DNA of 64,000 nucleotides from Myrica gale (taxonomy: Eukaryota > Streptophyta > Magnoliopsida > Fagales > Myricaceae), in contig OZ005601.1 of NCBI GenBank assembly GCA_963930655.1, forward strand, positions 28,582,921-28,646,920, given 5' to 3'. Position 1 is the stretch's first letter; the number at the start of each line of letters is the position of its first letter. Positions 45,809 to 64,000 of the stretch are shown here, piece by piece. Position numbers and translations under genes: made by a program. The notes under the pieces are model-generated. The model ran no database searches. It was not told where the DNA came from and was given only the letters and a program-made list of their open reading frames with translations.

Positions 45809-46790
45809 ATGAGTTATTCAAAATCTTCTGCTTCTTCTTCAAAAACTCCTAATACACCTCGTAAATTGACAACTGTTGACTTCTTTCAGATAACATGTTT
45901 CCCCCTTATCGGGTTCGTGGCCCCTCCTTCTAATAGTCCGAGGCCTTCTCTTCGTCCTAGAAGCTTTACCCTTCTTGGCAATTTACCTCCAATAACTTCG
46001 ATAAGCCCGGCACCCCGGGCTCCTCCACCACCTCCACCTATGGATAAGACTTTTAGTCAAAAGGTTCAAGAAGTCTCTTCAGCCCAATCTCTTCCTTGTA
46101 ATCCCCAAGATATCATGGTTGCCAAAACCTACCTACGACATGTCGATTTGTCGAAGTTCCCTATCATTCCATTGCTGACCCTTTCCAAATAGCAATCCAG
46201 ATATTACCTCTTGGTTGAAACTTTGTTACCAAAAATCCTGTTAGTACCAAAGCTTTTTACCCATATATCTTGCATAATACGAAGTCCGTCGAGTTCGAAC
46301 AGATGCCCCATAAGTATGTTCCTTCTCACATTGGATTTTCCAAATTTACCATAATAAGAGTTATTTCTTCAAAGGACTGGTCAGCCATGGACTCTTCGAG
46401 CCCTTTTTGTACCCTATACAAATTTGAAAAGTAGCTCTTATTATGATTATATTGACGCATGAACTTTTTCTTTACTTTTTGAAAATACTACCCATTTTCA
46501 TACTTGGATTATTCGTTTTAAATGTTTTTATTGTTCCAATCCAATTCCAAAATGGTTTCTCCAATGGTGGAATCGTTTTAGTCCTGATATTACCCTTCTA
46601 CCTGCTGCCCTTAAGCAAGATTTTGACCAATGATCCCTTTGCCCACATAATACCCCATTTTCTAGAAATATCCAGCCATGAAAAATCTCTCCATTAAAGA
46701 TTTGCCTCACCTTCCCCGTTTCTTTATAATGTTTAACCTCCTTCCTTAGATATTTAGCTGGAAGTTTGTTTTTACCCACCAAGATAACTC
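45809..46790 (+). pseudogene. Second viral-type ORF remnant downstream of RT-RNase H
   Basis: The ATG at 45809 overlaps the stop of the preceding frame (AAATGA). The first 127 codons are open to 46192: Ser/Thr-rich start, proline-rich middle, then a segment ending in KTYLRHVDLSKFP. Further pieces of the same kind of protein continue in shifted frames to about 46640 (for example PIPKWFLQWWNRF). Similar Ser- and Pro-rich proteins accompany caulimovirid polyproteins in plant genomes, but I cannot name its role. It is broken by frameshifts. Confidence 0.55.
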
Positions 46791-47015
46791 CTAGATTTTT
46801 GAATAAGACCTTTTCTTAGTAAATCAGCAATCTCGATTTTGCAAAATTCTAAAAGTTCTAGATTCATTTGAATCGTTTTTGTAGGTATATTTCTTTCAGA
46901 GAAGTCTTTTTCATATAAAAGAGTAATAATATGTTTCTTTCTATTCCAAATAGTGGGGAGAGAGGAGCAAATTTCAGATTCAATTTTATGTGAAAATTCC
47001 TTGATATATATCTTG
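46783..47015 (-). pseudogene. Inverted fragment of caulimovirid reverse transcriptase start
   Basis: The minus strand encodes, in one frame, a segment with NRKKHIITLLYEKDFSE, then LEFCKIEIADLLRKGLI. This is the start of the viral reverse transcriptase domain. It faces the plus-strand remnant, so the integration contains head-to-head pieces. It is short and lacks a start. Confidence 0.65.
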
Positions 47016-47934
47016 GTTGAGAGCAGTATCCTTTAACTGTTATGTAAAGTATATATATATATATCAGTTCTTAATGCTAAAACATTTTTGTGCCCATGTT
47101 TGAACTTTGATCATGGCACATGATGATGTTCATGCCAATTTGATGATGCTTAGTTATTTTGACAAGTGATTAGCTTTGAAGACTTACGTAAAAAGCACAA
47201 GTTAGTTCAGAAAATGCCATTGATTTTAGAGTCAGATCTACCAAATAACAGTATAGTTTTTGATCATTCCGATCCCTTCCCACTATCTCATAATTTTCAC
47301 GTGCATATGTAATGATTTATGGAGGGGGAAAGATGAGAGCACCATTAATGTTCAAAGCATATCAGTTATATTCATTAATGCATGCACAATTACTCATGCA
47401 AGCAAAAATCAGAGCCCAACAACTCAAATGGAGTGAATTTTATTTTCTTTGCTGGAAACAAGCCAAATAATTATGAAATAATCATATTGGAAGGATTCTA
47501 TATCTTCCTTACAAATGCCAAATCATAAGCCAACAAACAACTTATTCCTCAGAAATGAATGCATGCATTAAGCATAGAAATATTTATATGATTAGCAAAA
47601 CATGACTAAGCATTATTAAGAGATCGGTCGACACTACAAGAAAACTAATTCACTACAACCACGCACGAGCTAGTTCGCGCTCCCCAACTTCTCGTCGGTG
47701 AATCATAAATATCGTCCACCGCTAATGTAATAGCTGTCAAAATTGAAGGTACCGTTTATGTCAACGGCAGATCAACGCCATGTCCCAATAATGGCGGGCG
47801 GATAATTCCAAAAATAGGACTAATAAGCTCTTTTCATTTTGACAAGTTTCCATTTGTCTGTCATAGACATTGTCCGAATCACGATTCACGAAGTTAAAAC
47901 AAGGTTGACGATGATTCTCCCAAATGAACATTAA
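47016..47934. repeat. Duplicated 3' flank of CML copy D with a small inverted block
   Basis: 47172-47934 matches 32455-33215 directly. 47088-47172 matches 32155-32245 as its reverse complement. 47040-47062 is a (TA)-rich tract. No gene. Confidence 0.8.
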
Positions 47935-49835
47935 TATCAGAAATATCATGTTCTTGAATTCCTCGAAATCAAGTTGGCTGTCCAAGTTGGTGTCATAAAC
48001 ATGAATCATTGTTCTACAATCTCGGCCGCTGTTCTCATCCCACTGCCCCAGCCTAGTGATACTGAGAGGTGACATTAAAGATTAAATTCTTGTTGTTCAA
48101 GACACAAATTGAGCATCAACTAATCACACAAACAAAAGTATTTATATATATATATTCTTTGTAAAACAAAACACATAAATGAAATAAAATATTTTCAGCA
48201 ATATAACTTTTTATTTCCATAAATGAAGTACTTATTTTTGTTGCTAGAAAGGATGTGACATATGCTCAATAAGTCCTGCTGAATTTGTTGGGATATGTAA
48301 AAAGAAAACATAACACATAAATGAGAAAAATAAACAATTACTGTATTTCTATTATTCTTGAAAGAAACAATAGCAAAACGAAGCATATTGGAAAAAGAAG
48401 CCAAATTATCCAAAGTTAAAAAAGAATCCAGGTTCCAATGGTATAAAAATACTTCTCATCCTTGCTATAGTTTTTTTTAGTGTAACAGTACTATTGAACA
48501 CGGGCTTCTCAAGAGTGGAATCTCTATCAACAATAAAATAACCCGAAATTGCAAGGAGGAAATACATACTTGGTAAATGATAATAGAAAAAAATTTGGAC
48601 AAAAAGTTCAATTTTAACATTCAAATAACTATTATACCCCCTTTACAAAATGATAAAACAAAAAAATCGTAGTTCAAAGTGCCCATTACGTGGCTAAATT
48701 AATGGCTAAAATTTTGAAGAAATAGATTTATATCTTGATCCAAACGTCACAAATTACAATGGAAAAGCAGTTCCACCTTTAGAGAAAGACAATTAAAAAC
48801 AAGTTAATCTCATGGGCTATGAAAAATCAGACCTAAACAAACAAAAGATAGATGAAAATAAGTCTTACTTCAACTTGGATTTTCATAAATTGTGGAGAAG
48901 TCAGACATGTAAAATTAGATGATGGTAGTGACAATAAAATGATATAATAAATGATTCTCTAGTAAGTAAAGATGGACACGCAGCACACTTGAATAATTGA
49001 ATTATCACTTATCCAACAAGAGCACACCACCCCCTTTCTTAGTATTTGCGATATCCAAATTCTCAACCAAGTCCAACATAAAAGGCAAAAGAACAAAAAA
49101 AGCAGTACTAAAATAGTGAAAACATTTATTTCAATGATTACAACATACAACGATTATCAGGACTCAGGAGAAGTATATGAAATATTCGTCGTAAAATTCA
49201 CGACAACGTCGACAAGTTAATGTAGGATTTCAAGTTTTGACATAAATAAATATCTCTCTGCTTATTCTTTTAATTTGATTTTGAGTTATTGGGCTGCTTG
49301 AGTTTTAAGGGGGGCGGGCAGATTAATCTAGGCAGACAAGGGGGGCAAACATAATTTTTATTTGGCAAAGGGGGGCAAACCTAATAAAAATAAATAAAAA
49401 AATAAAAAAAAATGCATGTAAAAAAAATATTTGGGGGGAGCCAACCGGGGCAATGGCCCCGGTTCGCCCCCCCTCCCTCCGCCTGTGCCAGCCTCGACAG
49501 TACATATTGAAGCACCTCACAAGAAATGAAGCCGTCACCATTCAAATCGAAAACTTCGAACGCCTTAACAAGGTCGCTCTCCTCCTCCTCCTCGTCCGCC
49601 GGTACTTCGTAGCTCATGCTATTGATACTTTGCTTTGATATGGAGTCGTAAAAGAACAAGAACTCGTTAAAGTCGAGGCTGGGTTTTCCCATCAGTGGTT
49701 CGAGCTCTTCCACGCTGAGTTGGACGCCGATTTTGTCGAGAAGGCAGTTGAGCTCCGCAAGGTTCATGACCCATCTCCGTTCTTATCAAGCTTTATGAAA
49801 ATATGGTGCAAATCGTTGGCGTTGAGGAGAGACAT
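47935..49835 (-). pseudogene. CML44-like copy D, frameshifted and split by an insertion
   Basis: Read on the minus strand, the gene starts at ATG 49835 (MSLLNANDLHHIF). It loses one base between 49769 and 49770, which puts a TGA right after the first EF loop. The frame beyond the lesion continues well (LNCLLDKIGVQLSVEELEPL, DLNGDGFISCE) to 49495. A 1.43-kb insert (48055-49487) then separates it from the C-terminal part (48054-47935). There the last EF loop reads DTNLDSQLDFEE, with the central Gly replaced by Ser, and the normal end AIA-stop is lost. It is the most diverged copy of the array. Confidence 0.88.
48055..49487. mobile_element. Transposon-like insert disrupting CML copy D
   Basis: It is bounded by the direct repeat CCAGCCT (48048-48054 and 49488-49494). 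The right end, read in reverse, is CAGGCGGAGGGAGGGGGGG, like the CAGGCGGAT end of the hAT at 38863. It contains a palindrome CCGGGGCAATGGCCCCGG. The left end (AGTGATACTGAG) does not match it as an inverted repeat, so the element may be truncated or composite. No coding is recognisable. Confidence 0.7.
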
Positions 49836-51189
49836 GAAGACAAATTAAGAAAAGATGAAGAAATATACGTGAATGATGAGATATTTCGCTGATTGATAGC
49901 TCAGATGCTGGCGAAGTATTATGCGTAGGTGGATGGGTGTATATATATAAAGGCCAAAGTACTCCAAGAGATATTTGGCCCCTTTCCCAGTACGTACGGA
50001 GCACGTACACAAGGGTACGGATTGGAATCAAAAGTACCGTTGATATTCTCTGGTCGTAGGCAAGGAAGTGTCAAGAAATTTCGTGTGAAGCGTTCGGAAC
50101 GATTGAGAATGCAGATCAGATAGCTACGGCCGATGGGCATGGTTTCAGTAATTGAAATTCAGATATTTCAGCTACAACTTTGATGTCTATAACACGTGTT
50201 CCCTTATAGCGCCACTACTTTCTGAAGATACTGAAGATAGGGTTCAAAAAATATGCTCTTAGACTGATCAGTCTTTGTATTCCGTGTGTAAGCCGCGTCC
50301 ATATTCTCCTTTTGTCTCACTCAACAGGATTCTTTCGAAAATGATTGCCTTGCGTCGGCACTATCAGACAGTTTTGCGTATCCATCGGAGCCACACTCAA
50401 TCGTGGGTCCAATGAACATTTTATGGTCGAAACTTGCTCACCTAAATAGGCTATCCTAAGAGGGGCCGGTTAAGCCTCGATGTCGTAAACTAGTTCGGAG
50501 TAGCTTACTGTTTTACCGACTTGTATAAAATTCCACTTTTTATTATATTTTCGTTCAAAATTTAATAAAATTCTAATAAACGTTAATTTTCATAACATTC
50601 TTAATGCAAACATGACCTTAATATTGTTGTAACGAACTTTATACCTCCGTTACTTATAACCGAAACTTGGAGGCCCGTTTGTACTCCGCACTCATATAGT
50701 TCCTGTGATCTGAAATGGAAGTCAAGATTGTCTAAAAAAAAAGAAAAAAGAACACATACCTTAGTGGGCCCTGAAACGAAAGAGAAAAGCATACAAGCAT
50801 TCAAGTGACAAGCAACAAGAGGTCTACAGATCATGGCTCGTTACCTTCTCACTCCGTGCCCACAGGCCACAAGACATTATCAGCTGAATACTGATGTGTT
50901 TACACAACACGTAGTATCGTTTATCACCTAACAGGGGTTATAAGAATTGTGCACCACATATAACACGAGTTCAAACTCTGTTCTGAAAGATAAATCGAAA
51001 ATCTTGGCAAAAAAATTGGTAGGAAAAACTACACAATTTTGAGCTGTCTATTCAGAACTCATTATTTCACAGAAAACTTCAGACCCACCTTAAGCGAGAT
51101 AAATAACTTACAAAAGATGAACAAGAGAAGGAAAGATATCACTGGCTTGAGGCATGATATCAAGAACGTCTATCTGGATAAGTTCACTT
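49836..51189. other. Promoter flank of CML copy D and spacer to USP
   Basis: A TATA-like GTATATATATAA lies at 49940-49950. 50150-50500 is distantly similar to the upstream flanks of copies A-C (CAGACAGTTTTGCGTATC, CTCGATGTCGTAAAC). 50600-51189 holds no recognised gene, and its last part is the expected 3' UTR of the minus-strand USP gene. Confidence 0.55.
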
Positions 51190-63349
<12,160 letters not shown>

Positions 63350-64000
63350 CTGGAATAAAAAGCAATTAGACAAAGAAATGGAAACAAATATTTATTTTAA
63401 AATAATCAAGCATCCGCATAGCAGTTGTTAAGACCCAGCACAGAAACCACATAGTAGAACCTAAAAGATGAATGAATTAAATTCGAAACTCCTTTGAACG
63501 GGGGGGGGGGAAGGCTTCCACTTCACTTATGCAATAGGCAGTGCGGTTTGTAATTCAAAATTCCTTTCCTAATCAGTTCATTCAGGAATATATAACATGC
63601 ACCTGAAATGAATTATATGCCATTTTAAGTTTTCCTTTTTAATCAAAACATTTTGAAATTCTCTATGGGATCCTCTAATAAGTAACGAACTCCTGCCAAC
63701 GCGTTTAGTCTCTCTCTGTAAATCAATAACAAAAACATAACCTCCTAGTTATAAGAATTTTTAACTTTACTTCCAAGCTTACATATATCATTGCAACTTA
63801 TGTCTGATCAATGGCAATCCAAAGAAAACAAACAGAGGACTATAGACCTAATATACCCTTTTTCTCCGCCTTCCACTATATCCTAAGTCTTGTGTTCTAA
63901 CTCTCAGTCATACCCGAACGCAACATTTCCCTTCACTCGTTGCTAATTCCACTAAATCAGTTTATGATGTTTCAAAGCCAAATTTCCAAATCAAACCCCA
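63350..64000 (-). other. USP intron, open at the window edge
   Basis: No N-terminal USP exon is recognisable here. The stretch has a G10 run at about 63500 and is otherwise AT-rich, consistent with an intron leading to the first exon(s) beyond 64000. Confidence 0.6.

Overview
The window is nuclear DNA from a flowering plant, most likely a woody eudicot. The evidence is spliced genes with GT-AG introns, plant-specific families (a pectin-methyltransferase-type PMT, a CML44-like EF-hand protein, UDP-sugar pyrophosphorylase, a plant BTB/POZ protein) and dense plant transposons (Copia, L1-type LINE, SINE, hAT and PIF/Harbinger MITEs, an endogenous pararetrovirus). The species cannot be fixed from the sequence.

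Layout. 1-500 is a LINE 3' end. 1594-4500 (minus) is the 5' part of a nuclear-protein gene, possibly PHD-finger-like. 5-10 kb is AT-rich spacer with a probable Copia-type LTR and an inverted-repeat MITE. 10140-11734 (plus) is a two-exon BTB/POZ gene with a SINE in its intron. 13020-17641 (minus) is a complete nine-exon PMT10/PMT11-like methyltransferase. 18.5-20 kb is a hAT element whose end has been tandemly duplicated.

20-50.5 kb is an accessory block: a same-strand array of five CML44-like EF-hand loci (A 22147, B' 33216, B 37541, C 41550, D 47935-49835). A and B are intact, B' and C are fragments, and D is broken by a frameshift and an inserted element. The flanks are duplicated with the genes, so the copies act as empty-site references for each other. 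They expose a 7.2-kb PIF/Harbinger transposon (23880-31042) with a spliced MYB/SANT ORF1 and a spliced DDE transposase, both disabled. They also expose a 3'-truncated Copia element (34584-37344), a 1.24-kb hAT (38863-40102), a probable solo LTR, a GDSL-lipase fragment fused to CML copy C, and a rearranged caulimovirid remnant (about 43.85-47.0 kb) that itself carries a 544-bp hAT with a perfect 8-bp target duplication.

51190-63349 (minus) is a UDP-sugar pyrophosphorylase gene: 15 intact exons are visible and its N-terminal exon(s) lie to the right of the window. Its introns hold a LINE fragment, three Tourist-like MITEs and a CCGG-rich hAT.

The host genes do not form one pathway. The PMT-like enzyme and USP both serve cell-wall polysaccharide metabolism, but they are ordinary single genes here. 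I see no RNA genes and no CRISPR. The most informative material is the duplication and transposon history of the CML array, not a new multi-gene system.
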